From an uncultured Oscillospiraceae bacterium (GTDB lineage Bacteria > Bacillota > Clostridia > Oscillospirales > Acutalibacteraceae), in NCBI GenBank assembly GCA_900541565.1, contig UQKB01000012.1:1-53415 (forward strand): a stretch of DNA of 53,415 nt, read 5' to 3'. The translations under genes and the position numbers were made by a program. The notes under the pieces are model-generated. The model was not told where the DNA came from, made no database searches, and worked only from the letters and a program-made list of their open reading frames with translations. This document shows positions 1 to 8,070 of the stretch, in pieces (the stretch's first letter is position 1; every line of letters begins with the position of its first letter).

Positions 1-2
1 GC

Positions 3-2075
3 ACGACCTGGAGCGGTACATGGGATGTGTATACACCTGTAACAACAGATCCGACAGAACCCGAGCCGACAGAGCCCGAGCCGACAGAACCCGAGCCGAC
101 AGAGCCCGAGCCGACAGAGCCCGAGCCGACCGAACCCGAGCCGACAGAGCCTGAGCCGACAGAACCTGAGCCGACAGAGCCCGAGCCGACCGAACCTGAG
201 CCGACAGAACCGGAAGATACTATTATAGTATATTATTCTCCAAGTCAAGCCTGGCTGGATGCAGGTTACACAGTAAAGGCTAACGCGCAGGGAAGCATGG
301 AGCTTTGGACACAGGTTGATATGACCAACACAGGCGAGACAATAAACGGCCAACCTGTTTATAAGGCAGAATTTGCAATGGATGCTGCACCTTACGGTGG
401 CTTTGATACATTGCAGTTCCAGGCATATAACGGCAGTCAGTGGATTGAGCAGGTCGTTGCAATCTCTTCGTGGGCAACAACCGACACATTTAACGGGAAA
501 TATTATAACGGAGCAGGCTGGGTGGACTATGTGCCGGATTCCGAGATAGATCCGACCGAGCCCGAGCCAACAGAACCCGAACCGACCGAACCCGAGCCAA
601 CAGAACCCGAGCCGACCGAGCCCGAGCCAACAGAACCCGAGCCGACAGAGCCTGAGCCGACAGAGCCTCCTGTAGAAACAATTACAGTTTCTTTTGACAA
701 CACAGCAACAAATTGGAGTACTGTCAAAGCGTACGCTTACAACAGCGAAACGGAAGAAAACATGGGATGGCCCGGTATAGATGCCTCTACAACAGAAGGC
801 AATGTCAGCCAGTTCCAGATTGAAAAAGGAAAATATGACACCATTATCTTTAATAACGGTGCAGATGAGCAGACGATCTCTGTAGCGCTGGAAGCAGACA
901 AAACGTATGTTGCAACCACCCAGACAGGTACAAGGTGGTATATTGAAGGCATTGAGCCCAATAACATTACCGTGTACTTTACCAATAATAAAAACTGGGA
1001 TTCTGCCAATATCTACCTTTATGACGGCGGGTTCAACAACACGTGGCCCGGCCAGCCCATGACTTTTGTTCAGCAAAATTCTATGGGGCAGGATGTTTAT
1101 TCCTATACGTTTGATGCCAACCTGTATACTACGGTGATCTTTACAGACGGCCAGACAAGCGCACAGGAAACCGTCAGCATTACCAATCCTACTGACATGA
1201 CAGGCTATTATCTGCTGGATGAAATGGAAGGGGCAAAGTTTAAGGTTGGAGAATACGGCGTATTTACCGTACAGTTCTTTGACACGACAGAAGACCCCGC
1301 AGAACTGATTTCTGAGCAGATTGTCTTTGAAGGTGAAAGCGCAATAGCACCGACAATGCCGGTTATGAAGGATAAGGAATATGTCGCAGGCTTTGCTCCG
1401 CAGGATCTTACCAATATCACAGAAGACAAAACATTTACGTATTCTGCTGTTGTAAAGTCCTTTACGGTCCAGCTGATTGCAAATGATGCGACTGTTTCTA
1501 TTGAAGGCGGTATAGATGGTACAAACGTATTTAACTACGGTGATGTTGTAACGCTTACCTGCACAGATCCCAATTTTGCATATTGGGAAATCAATGGACA
1601 GAGAGTAAGCTACAATAGCGCTTACAAGTTTATTGTTACAGCCGATTATACAGTAGAAGCTGTCAAGACAGAGGGCGGCATGGTTTATCCGGAACCCGAC
1701 ATCTTTATTGACGACGTTATTTATGACACGGCAACAGATCCAAGCAAGATTCTGATGTACTTCGGCATACATACGCTCAACCCAGGTGAAGGCGCAACGT
1801 ATGGCATTTTCCGCTATGTAGGAGAGGCTCCTGCAGATGCGCAGACGGCTATTCAGGATTATCTTGACAACGGCACCGGTTCGGCGTATAATTCTTATAT
1901 CAAGGATTATACGGATTCCGGTTATATGAACAGTGACGGCCGCTACAATTATGTTGCCAGCGTGCCTGTTGGTGTTGATGAAAACACAGTTGTAACGGTT
2001 TATGCGTTTGTTGTTGTAGGCGAAGAGCTCTTCATCAGCGAAGCCGTTACAGCAATGCCGGCTACACTTTCCTAA
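3..2075 (+). CDS. Secreted starch-binding protein, 3' part (5' end outside window)
   Basis: The reading frame is open from base 3, so the true start lies upstream; the GTG at 27 is only the first possible start inside the window. Two proline-rich PTEPE linkers separate modules. The first module (218-550) resembles a CBM25-like starch-binding domain. Two further modules (about 672-955 and 960-1230) match the CBM26 pattern, with an NW near the start and a WPG motif (GWPGIDA, TWPGQPM). The last third has beta-rich, FIVAR/Ig-like segments and no dockerin, transmembrane anchor or sorting signal. CBM25/26 modules bind raw starch, so the inferred role is attachment of starch outside the cell or as part of an amylase complex. 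Whether a catalytic domain lies upstream cannot be seen. The alpha-amylase at the other end of the window has the same linker type. Confidence 0.8.
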   Translation, partial: TTWSGTWDVYTPVTTDPTEPEPTEPEPTEPEPTEPEPTEPEPTEPEPTEPEPTEPEPTEPEPTEPEPTEPEDTIIVYYSPSQAWLDAGYTVKANAQGSMELWTQVDMTNTGETINGQPVYKAEFAMDAAPYGGFDTLQFQAYNGSQWIEQVVAISSWATTDTFNGKYYNGAGWVDYVPDSEIDPTEPEPTEPEPTEPEPTEPEPTEPEPTEPEPTEPEPTEPPVETITVSFDNTATNWSTVKAYAYNSETEENMGWPGIDASTTEGNVSQFQIEKGKYDTIIFNNGADEQTISVALEADKTYVATTQTGTRWYIEGIEPNNITVYFTNNKNWDSANIYLYDGGFNNTWPGQPMTFVQQNSMGQDVYSYTFDANLYTTVIFTDGQTSAQETVSITNPTDMTGYYLLDEMEGAKFKVGEYGVFTVQFFDTTEDPAELISEQIVFEGESAIAPTMPVMKDKEYVAGFAPQDLTNITEDKTFTYSAVVKSFTVQLIANDATVSIEGGIDGTNVFNYGDVVTLTCTDPNFAYWEINGQRVSYNSAYKFIVTADYTVEAVKTEGGMVYPEPDIFIDDVIYDTATDPSKILMYFGIHTLNPGEGATYGIFRYVGEAPADAQTAIQDYLDNGTGSAYNSYIKDYTDSGYMNSDGRYNYVASVPVGVDENTVVTVYAFVVVGEELFISEAVTAMPATLS
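51..215 (+). repeat. 15-bp tandem repeat coding PTEPE, 11 copies
   Basis: Eleven exact amino-acid repeats of PTEPE are encoded by a 15-bp unit. The copies differ by synonymous changes (acc/acg for Thr, gag/gaa for Glu, ccc/cct for Pro). It is a flexible inter-domain linker; at DNA level it could change length by slippage or recombination. Confidence 0.95.
552..671 (+). repeat. 15-bp tandem repeat coding PTEPE, 8 copies
   Basis: A second linker in the same gene: seven PTEPE units and a final PTEPP. It is nearly identical to the array at 51-215, so recombination between the two arrays would delete the starch-binding module between them. Confidence 0.95.
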
Positions 2076-2185
2076 GCGGTATTTATTTCATACAAAACGC
2101 TTTGCGGTGTTTTCCCCATGGGAAATACTGCCGGGTGTTCCGGGTTTTTATAAAACCTTGAAGGAACGAAAGAGAGGTTTTTACC

Positions 2186-2320
2186 ATGAAGAAGTTATTT
2201 TCCATACCTGAGCTTGAAATCGTAAGATTTACGCAGGTGGAGGACATTTTATCAACTTCCACAGAGCCGAAGGATCCCGACGATATTATCAATACGCCGG
2301 TTGACGATCTGTTCGGTTAA
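2186..2320 (+). CDS. Small peptide, candidate RiPP precursor (44 aa)
   Basis: The ATG at 2186 follows an AGAGAGG ribosome site at about 9 nt. The product is 44 residues: a basic start (MKKLFSIPELEIVRF), an acidic segment ending in an LSTSTEP stretch, then a very acidic tail (KDPDDIINT, PVDDLFG). There is no signal peptide, Cys or GG cleavage motif. Small proteins beginning MKK-x-PE-(I/L)-x-(I/V)-xxF are common hypothetical ORFs next to PqqD/ABC genes in Clostridia. The gene leads an operon containing an HprK-like kinase, PqqD-like protein, peptidase, exporter and nucleotidyltransferases, which suggests it is the substrate. Ser/Thr residues in the LSTSTEP stretch are possible acceptor sites for phosphate or nucleotide (inference). 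A strong hairpin directly after it would favour excess peptide over enzymes. Confidence 0.75.
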   Translation: MKKLFSIPELEIVRFTQVEDILSTSTEPKDPDDIINTPVDDLFG

Positions 2321-2341
2321 ACGCTCAAACAAATGGACATG

Positions 2342-2380
2342 TCAAGGCAGGCAGAGCAATCTGTCTGCCTTGATTTCTTT
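2342..2380 (+). terminator. Attenuator hairpin between peptide gene and modification genes
   Basis: A 14-bp stem (2342-2355 with 2360-2373, one G-T pair), a GCAA loop and then TTTCTTT. It lies inside the operon, between the peptide gene and the kinase gene, as a partial terminator. This is a common arrangement in peptide loci, allowing more precursor than enzyme. Confidence 0.85.
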
Positions 2381-2403
2381 CACAGGAGGAGGGTTAAAGG
2401 GGG

Positions 2404-3111
2404 ATGGCTTTTTTTCAGATTGCGGGGCTTACTGTACGTATGGAGCCGCTCTATGCACAGTTGACCGCTACAGCGCAGAAATTTCTGGCAAAGCCGTCTG
2501 CGCAGGCAGATATAATCATCCCCTATACCGCGGATGATTACAAAAAATTTGCACGCGCTTATACGTCTATGTCCTTAAGCGATGCGGAAAATATCTGCAC
2601 CTCTAACTTTTTTGCCTCCGCCATTATTCCGTTTAACGGAATTGTGCTGCATGCGTCCGCGCTTTTGTTTGAAGGCGGAGCCTATCTTTTTTCAGCGGCC
2701 AGCGGTGTTGGAAAAAGCACGCATACCAGGCTGTGGCAGCAAAAATATGGGGCGGATAAGGCCATAATCCTCAATGACGATAAGCCGGCCCTGCGTATTT
2801 TTAACAATACCATTTACGCCTGTGGAACGCCATGGAGCGGAAACTGTGCTGTTTGTGAAAATATATCGGCTCCTTTGAAAGGCATTGTGTTTTTGCACAG
2901 AGGAGAGCGAAACCAAATTAAAAGATTGGAAAAGACGGCTGAAATTTTACCGCTTTTATTGCCGCAGACAATTTATAAAACGGCGCGGCAAAAGCTTTCG
3001 ATGGTGCTTGCTTTTACAGATAAGCTGATTTTGGAAACGCCGTTTTATAAAATGGACTGTACAATGTCTTTGGAAGCTGTTAAAATAGCAGCAGATGCAA
3101 TACTTAAATAA
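2404..3111 (+). CDS. HPr kinase/SerK-like kinase of peptide modification locus
   Basis: The 235-residue protein has the P-loop core of the HprK C-terminal fold: Walker A SGVGKSTHTRLW at about residue 98, an NDDKPALR motif and a GTPWSGN motif, all typical of the HprK-like proteins found beside PqqD-domain genes. Classical HprK phosphorylates Ser-46 of HPr, but this protein lacks the N-terminal domain of HprK. In lasso peptide loci such as paeninodin, related kinases phosphorylate the peptide. By analogy the small peptide at 2186-2320 may be its substrate (inference). The start at 2404 has a G-rich stretch immediately before it and AGGAGG about 14 nt upstream, which is unusual spacing. The start fits family N-termini, which begin just before an IAGL motif. 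The stop overlaps an ATG of the next frame. Confidence 0.85.
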   Translation: MAFFQIAGLTVRMEPLYAQLTATAQKFLAKPSAQADIIIPYTADDYKKFARAYTSMSLSDAENICTSNFFASAIIPFNGIVLHASALLFEGGAYLFSAASGVGKSTHTRLWQQKYGADKAIILNDDKPALRIFNNTIYACGTPWSGNCAVCENISAPLKGIVFLHRGERNQIKRLEKTAEILPLLLPQTIYKTARQKLSMVLAFTDKLILETPFYKMDCTMSLEAVKIAADAILK

Positions 3112-3131
3112 TGCTGGAAGGATGTCGCGAT

Positions 3132-3395
3132 ATGAAAATCAAACCGGATTTTCTTTTAAGAAAAGTGGCGGAAAATTATGTGGTTGTTCCTGTGGGAACC
3201 GCCATGGTGGATTTTAACGGTATGATAAATCTAAACGAAACAGGTGCGTTTTTGTGGGAAAAGCTGGAGCATGGCGCAAGCGAGGAAGAATTACTTTCAG
3301 AAATGCTTGAAGCGTATGATGTGGATGAACAAACGGCAAAGGCTGGGGTGCAAAAATTTATAAGAGAGCTTAAAGAGGCTGGTCTGCTTGAATAA
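3132..3395 (+). CDS. PqqD-family peptide chaperone
   Basis: The 87-residue protein begins MKIKPDFLLRKVAENYVVV and contains NLNETGAFLWEKLE, the typical pattern of PqqD-like (coenzyme PQQ synthesis protein D) domains, which bind RiPP leader peptides and present them to modifying enzymes. An in-frame ATG at 3111 overlaps the upstream stop and would add seven residues. The 3132 start is preferred because GGAAGGA lies about 10 nt upstream and because homologues start with this motif. It sits directly after the kinase and 10 bp before the peptidase gene. No radical SAM partner is present, so the client enzyme is more likely the kinase or a nucleotidyltransferase (inference). Confidence 0.9.
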   Translation: MKIKPDFLLRKVAENYVVVPVGTAMVDFNGMINLNETGAFLWEKLEHGASEEELLSEMLEAYDVDEQTAKAGVQKFIRELKEAGLLE

Positions 3396-3405
3396 GCGGG
3401 TGAGG

Positions 3406-3852
3406 ATGAAGGAGCTTTATCCGGTTATGCAGGAAGCCCTGTCAAATGGCGCACAGGTTTGTATTACTGTAACCGGGACAAGCATGCAGCCTATGCTGCA
3501 CAGCCAAAAGGATACCGCTGTGCTGGAAAAGCCGCCGGCCAGGCTGAAAAAATATGATCTTGTGCTGTACAGGCGTACAAATGGGGCGTTTGTACTGCAT
3601 AGAGTTGTTGCCGTTACCCAAAACGGCTATCTTATGTGTGGCGATAACCAAACGGTGGTGGAGCATGGTATCACAGATGCAAATATTATTGCCGTGGTGA
3701 AAAGCTTTACAAGGAACGGAAAAGAATATACGGTGGAAAACCGGCTGTACCGGTTGTACAGCCGTGTATGGACGAACACACGGGTTATACGGCGGCTCTA
3801 TCGCGGAGGGAAAAGAAGAATCCTTGCCTGCCTTCGCAGGCTGCTATATTAA
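3406..3852 (+). CDS. S24/S26-family peptidase, Ser/His type
   Basis: The 148-residue protein has the LexA/signal-peptidase fold signature: TGTSMQPML holding the presumed nucleophile Ser, KKYDLVLYRR, then FVLHRVVAV and CGDN. The position used by Lys in bacterial LepB appears to be taken by His in the LHRVV motif, as in SipW/ER-type signal peptidases. No transmembrane helix is visible; the C-terminus is strongly basic (RRLYRGGKRRI). A role in trimming the exported peptide is inferred from position between the PqqD and exporter genes. A TTG at 3388, overlapping the PqqD stop, is an alternative start giving six more residues; the ATG at 3406 with a GGGTGAGG sequence before it is preferred. Confidence 0.8.
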   Translation: MKELYPVMQEALSNGAQVCITVTGTSMQPMLHSQKDTAVLEKPPARLKKYDLVLYRRTNGAFVLHRVVAVTQNGYLMCGDNQTVVEHGITDANIIAVVKSFTRNGKEYTVENRLYRLYSRVWTNTRVIRRLYRGGKRRILACLRRLLY

Positions 3853-3889
3853 AGCTGCGGGAATGCGGGTATAAAAATGGGGGGACACG

Positions 3890-5593
3890 GTGAAAAAACA
3901 GGGAACGCAAAAAAAAATATCGCCTTTGCGCTGGATTGCGGGCCATACAAAATCACAAATTGGAAATATACTGTTGATTGTGGTGTTTTATGCTGTGCTG
4001 GCCCTGATCGGCGTATATTCGGCGCTGCTCGCACGTGGGGTGATAGACAGCGCTGTGGCGGGGGAGATGCAGGGCGTTGTTTTTTACGGCTGTGTATACG
4101 GCGGGCTTTTGCTTTTTCAGCTTTTGCTGCGTGTTGTGACAAAGAATATTTATTTTTATATTGGGGCAAAGCTTACTGTGCATTACCGAAAGACCATTTT
4201 TAATACAATTATCCGCAAAGATTATTTTAAAGTATCTTCCTTTCACAGCGGGGAGCTTTTAAACCGGATCACAAATGACGTGGCAGTGGTGGCGGATGCG
4301 GTTGTTTCTATTTTACCGTCGTTTTCTTTTATGGTTACGAAGCTGGTGGGCGCGCTGTCTGTGTTAATAGCGATCGACTGGCGGTTTACGCTTATTTTTA
4401 TTGCGGGCGCGTCTGTGCTGCTGGTTGTTTCCAGAGCCTTCCGAAGTAAAATGAAAAAGCTGCATAAGCAGGTGCAGCAGACAGAAGGAAAAGTGCGTTC
4501 TTTTATGCAGGAAATTTTATCCGGCCTTTTGATGGTTAAGGTGTTTGGCGCAGAGGATAAGGTTGACCAGCGGGCTTCTCAATTGCAGGAGGATAACTAT
4601 AGGATCAAGGTCAAAAGAAACCGGATTTCTGTCATTGCCGGCACCAGCTTTTCCTTTATTTTTTCTGCGGGATATTTATACGGCCTGCTGTGGGGCGCGG
4701 TCCATATTGTGGCGGGTACGGTTACGTACGGTACGTTAACGGCCGTTTTATCGTTGATCGGGCAAATCCAAAACCCCATTGCAGAGCTTTCCGGCCTGCT
4801 TCCAAAGTATTACGGGGCGCTTGCAAGCGCAGAGCGTTTGATGGAGCTTGAGCGCTTTCCCGACGAAGCGCAGATCAATGACGGTGAAATGGATATGCAG
4901 CAGATTTACCGGGATCTGCAGGCAATTGTATTTGAAAATATATCTTTTCAATACGACCGTGACCTTGTGCTGAAAAATGCAAGCCTTACACTGCAAAAGG
5001 GAACGTTTGCTGTGATTATGGGGATGTCCGGTATAGGAAAAAGTACGCTCACAAAGCTTCTTATGGGCGTATATCCGCTTTCCGGCGGAAGTATTTATTT
5101 TAAGCTGAAAGACGGCAGGCAAATCCCGGTTGACAAAAGTATTCGCCGGCTGTATGCATATGTACCGCAGGGAAACTTTCTGTTATCCGGCACAATACGC
5201 GATAATATTGCGTTTGTCTGTCCGCAGGCTTCTGATGAGGATGTGCTCCGGGCGGCAAAAATCAGCTGTGCGCAGGATTTTATTGAAGAGCTGCCAAACG
5301 GGCTGGACACGGTGGTTGGGGAGCGCGGACAGGGCCTTTCAGAAGGCCAGATCCAGCGCGTGGCCATTGCAAGGGCAATTTTAACGGACGCACCCATTTT
5401 GATTTTGGATGAGGCAACCTCCGCACTGGATGAAGCAACGGAGCAGAAGCTTTTGGAAAATATAAAAACGCTCAATCAAAAAACCTGTATCATTGTGTCG
5501 CATAAAAAGGCGGCGCTGTCTGTATGCGACCGGCGTATAGAGATTATCGACGGTAAAATTGTCTGCTCGGAGATGAAGCCATGCCGCAAGTAA
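3890..5593 (+). CDS. ABC exporter, fused membrane and ATPase domains
   Basis: The 567-residue half-transporter starts with GTG (GGGGGG upstream). An N-terminal ABC type-1 membrane domain with about six helices is followed by a nucleotide-binding domain: Walker A MGMSGIGKST (Lys384), signature LSEGQ (a variant of LSGGQ), Walker B ILILDEATSALD (Glu508) and a switch His in IVSHK. There is no N-terminal C39 peptidase domain, unlike bacteriocin exporters that cut GG leaders, so cleavage would have to come from elsewhere, for example the upstream S24/S26 peptidase. It probably works as a homodimer exporting the modified peptide (inference). The next gene starts inside its last codons (13-bp overlap), showing translational coupling. 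Confidence 0.85.
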   Translation: MKKQGTQKKISPLRWIAGHTKSQIGNILLIVVFYAVLALIGVYSALLARGVIDSAVAGEMQGVVFYGCVYGGLLLFQLLLRVVTKNIYFYIGAKLTVHYRKTIFNTIIRKDYFKVSSFHSGELLNRITNDVAVVADAVVSILPSFSFMVTKLVGALSVLIAIDWRFTLIFIAGASVLLVVSRAFRSKMKKLHKQVQQTEGKVRSFMQEILSGLLMVKVFGAEDKVDQRASQLQEDNYRIKVKRNRISVIAGTSFSFIFSAGYLYGLLWGAVHIVAGTVTYGTLTAVLSLIGQIQNPIAELSGLLPKYYGALASAERLMELERFPDEAQINDGEMDMQQIYRDLQAIVFENISFQYDRDLVLKNASLTLQKGTFAVIMGMSGIGKSTLTKLLMGVYPLSGGSIYFKLKDGRQIPVDKSIRRLYAYVPQGNFLLSGTIRDNIAFVCPQASDEDVLRAAKISCAQDFIEELPNGLDTVVGERGQGLSEGQIQRVAIARAILTDAPILILDEATSALDEATEQKLLENIKTLNQKTCIIVSHKKAALSVCDRRIEIIDGKIVCSEMKPCRK

Positions 5594-6798
5594 GGAATTT
5601 TGCTTTTTTTGGGGAATACCGGTATCTGCTGCAACTGGTGGCTGCAGCTGTCAACTGTACCGTGCCGCCAAAGCCTCCAAAGGGGTTAAACTGGCGGGTG
5701 TTGCTGCAAATTGCCCAGGAAACGGCGTTTGCTCCGGCTGCATTTTACACTGTGTCAGCCATGAAACCGGAAGACAGGCCGCCGCAGGCGGTTTTTGAAA
5801 AACTGTACGGCGCGTTTCTTCGGGAAGCTTCCAATAACCATATCAGAGATATGGTGCTAACACAGCTGACAGATTTCTGCGAACAGCACGCCATACGCAA
5901 TATGGCGCTTAAAGGCAGCTATATTAAGCGGTTTTATCCCCAGCCGGAAATGCGCTATATGGTAGATATAGATTTTTTGATCCAACAGGACTGCGAAAAC
6001 GCCGTGCATGCTTTTCTTCTGAAAAACGGTTACAAATGCTCTGCACAGGGTCAGGTACACAATGTATATCAAAACACAAATAAGGTCACGCTGGAGCTGC
6101 ATAAAAGGCTGGTAGCGAAAAACGGGAAAAATGCACCCTATTTTGAAGGCGTCTGGGACCGTGCCGTTGTGCACAGCGGGAAAAGGTATGCATACGACAT
6201 GTGCGCGGTGGATTTTTATGTATATATGCTGGCACATTGCGCACACCACTTTTTCTATGGCGGCATAGCGCCGCGCATGCTGCTTGATTTTTATATTTGC
6301 CGGCATACGCTCCTTTTGCAGGAAGATAAAAAAACGCTTACCCTTGCGCTTGCACAGACCGGGCTGACCGCCTTTGAGAAAAAGATGCACACGCTTGCCT
6401 GCGATTGGTTCTCACCAAACGGCAAAGGCCTGACCGAAAATGCTCTGCCGCTGTATATTGCCCAAAACGGAAAAATGGGCACGGTAAAAAATATTGTTTT
6501 GACACAAGCGGCCGTTGTGCTATATAGCGGAAAAAAGGTATCGAAAGGCGGCTATATCCTCAAAAAGCTTTTTCCCCCGCGGGCGGCTTTATGCAGGGAA
6601 TACGCTGCGCTTCAAAAAGCGCCGTTTTTGTATCCATTTTTTCTCCCCTGCGTATGGTATGTGTATCTTAAACGCGCTTTAAAAGGGGAGAAAGCATTTC
6701 GGTCGGCTGTGTTTGTCAAAAATCTGGAGCAGGAACAAAAGCAAATTGAAAGTCTGCGTGATATCATCTGCGAGCTTGAGATCGACCACTATATTTAA
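5581..6798 (+). CDS. Nucleotidyltransferase-family protein (NTP_transf_5 type), copy 1
   Basis: The 405-residue protein carries the pattern of the uncharacterised nucleotidyltransferase family PF14907: ALKGSYIKRFYP, then MRYMVDIDFLI with the metal-binding DxD. A conserved ELHKRL motif follows about 50 residues later, then DFYVYMLAHCAHHFF and PRMLLDFYI, typical of this family. The family occurs in lasso peptide and related loci beside HprK-like kinases. Its reaction is not established; transfer of a nucleotide or of another group to the peptide is a guess. It overlaps the exporter gene and is followed 33 bp later by a paralogue of similar length, so the pair probably arose by tandem duplication. 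Confidence 0.8.
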   Translation: MPQVRNFAFFGEYRYLLQLVAAAVNCTVPPKPPKGLNWRVLLQIAQETAFAPAAFYTVSAMKPEDRPPQAVFEKLYGAFLREASNNHIRDMVLTQLTDFCEQHAIRNMALKGSYIKRFYPQPEMRYMVDIDFLIQQDCENAVHAFLLKNGYKCSAQGQVHNVYQNTNKVTLELHKRLVAKNGKNAPYFEGVWDRAVVHSGKRYAYDMCAVDFYVYMLAHCAHHFFYGGIAPRMLLDFYICRHTLLLQEDKKTLTLALAQTGLTAFEKKMHTLACDWFSPNGKGLTENALPLYIAQNGKMGTVKNIVLTQAAVVLYSGKKVSKGGYILKKLFPPRAALCREYAALQKAPFLYPFFLPCVWYVYLKRALKGEKAFRSAVFVKNLEQEQKQIESLRDIICELEIDHYI

Positions 6799-6831
6799 CT
6801 TTCTGATAAAAGCCCATAAGGGGGAAAGCAA

Positions 6832-8037
6832 GTGGAAAAAACAAAAAAGACAAACCTGTTTTTGCATTACAAATATATGCTGTCTCTTGTCGGGAGCGTT
6901 GTAAACGAAGCAAATGTACAGCCGCCGCCGCAGGGGATTTGTTGGGATATTTTATATAAGGTTGCGCGGGAGAACTGCTTTTCTGCCATGCTGTATCCCG
7001 TTTTAAAAGACAATCCAAAGCTTCCACAGCCTGTTTTAAACGATTTTTTGCGGGATTATCAGCTGTATGTCGCAAAAGATTTGACACAGCAATTTGAGCT
7101 GCAGAAAATGCTTGATTTTTGTGAACGGGAGGCCATTGCAAACCTTCCGCTTAAAGGCTGTGTGTTAAAGCGCCTTTATCCGCAGTCCTATATGCGGTTT
7201 ATGGGGGATATCGATTTGTGGACAGATGCCTCCGGCGTGAAAAAGCTTAGAGATTTTCTGGTGCAAAGCGGTTACAACCCTGTTTCCAGAACAGGGATTC
7301 ACGACGAATATGAAAAGCCGCCGCACATGGCGGTGGAGGTGCATAAAAAGCTTGTGATTGATGAAAACAGGGCTGCATCTTTTTTTAACGTGGAAATCCC
7401 GCAAAGGCTGATCCGGACAGATGGAAGGAAATATAGCTATGCTATGATGCCGCAGGATTTTTACCTGCATTTGCTTGACCATACGGCCAAACATTTTTAT
7501 GGAACCGGGATTACGCCCCGCATGATTCTTGATTTTTATATGCTTGAAAAAAAGCAGGCTGTACCGCACGACGGGCAACTGGAGGTACTGCTTAAAAGGT
7601 TGCATTTTCAAACCTTTGCGCAGCGCCTTACAATGCTTGCGCACGACTGGTTTTCACCGGACGGAGCGGGTCTTGCAAAGGATCCGTTTTCGCTGTACGT
7701 TATTCAAAATGGCAGTTTTGGCAGGCGACGCAATGCGTATGTTGCAAAAACGGCAAGAGAAACAAAGGAAGAAAAGCCGCCGTCTAAAGCGGGTTATGTG
7801 CTGCGCCGGCTATTTCCAAGCTATACCATGCTCAAGGGAAAATTCCCCGTACTGGAAAAGGCACCTGCGCTTACGCCCTTTATGTATTTTCCCTGGTGGG
7901 CTACATGGTTTGACACTTTATTTATACACAGGCGGTTAGACTATAGGTCATTGAAATATATCAATGACATAAGCGGGGAAAGCACAAAGCAAATGCGTGC
8001 GCTTTATAAAGAAATGGAGCTGGATTACCGCAGATAG
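6832..8037 (+). CDS. Nucleotidyltransferase-family protein (NTP_transf_5 type), copy 2
   Basis: This is a 401-residue paralogue of the preceding gene, with the same order of motifs: LPLKGCVLKRLYP, MRFMGDIDLW (DxD), VEVHKKL, DFYLHLLDHTAKHFYG and PRMILDFYML. The start is GTG at 6832 with GGGGGAAAG upstream. The shared ends (KAGYVLRRLFP here, KGGYILKKLFP in copy 1) show that the two proteins align over their whole length. The sequences have diverged strongly, so two distinct roles (two sites or two steps) are more likely than dosage. It ends the block of genes that looks dedicated to the peptide. Confidence 0.8.
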   Translation: MEKTKKTNLFLHYKYMLSLVGSVVNEANVQPPPQGICWDILYKVARENCFSAMLYPVLKDNPKLPQPVLNDFLRDYQLYVAKDLTQQFELQKMLDFCEREAIANLPLKGCVLKRLYPQSYMRFMGDIDLWTDASGVKKLRDFLVQSGYNPVSRTGIHDEYEKPPHMAVEVHKKLVIDENRAASFFNVEIPQRLIRTDGRKYSYAMMPQDFYLHLLDHTAKHFYGTGITPRMILDFYMLEKKQAVPHDGQLEVLLKRLHFQTFAQRLTMLAHDWFSPDGAGLAKDPFSLYVIQNGSFGRRRNAYVAKTARETKEEKPPSKAGYVLRRLFPSYTMLKGKFPVLEKAPALTPFMYFPWWATWFDTLFIHRRLDYRSLKYINDISGESTKQMRALYKEMELDYRR

Positions 8038-8070
8038 CGTAGCGTTCCCGCGGAAAAAGAGGTGCTGGTT

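Noticed and set aside
27..29. GTG at 27 as the true start of the first gene
   Set aside because: The frame is open through the window edge, the preceding codons read as domain sequence (TTWSGTWDVY) and there is no ribosome site or signal peptide.
51..671. CRISPR-like repeats
   Set aside because: The 15-bp repeats are contiguous, in frame and code for PTEPE linkers; there are no spacers.
2076..2185. Terminator of the starch-binding gene or promoter of the peptide operon
   Set aside because: Only short hairpins (TTTCCC/GGGAAA, CCGG/CCGG) and no convincing -35/-10 pair are visible, so neither is annotated.
2301..2537. 78-residue frame overlapping the attenuator and kinase start
   Set aside because: It runs through the hairpin, overlaps the kinase gene in another frame and has no recognisable features.
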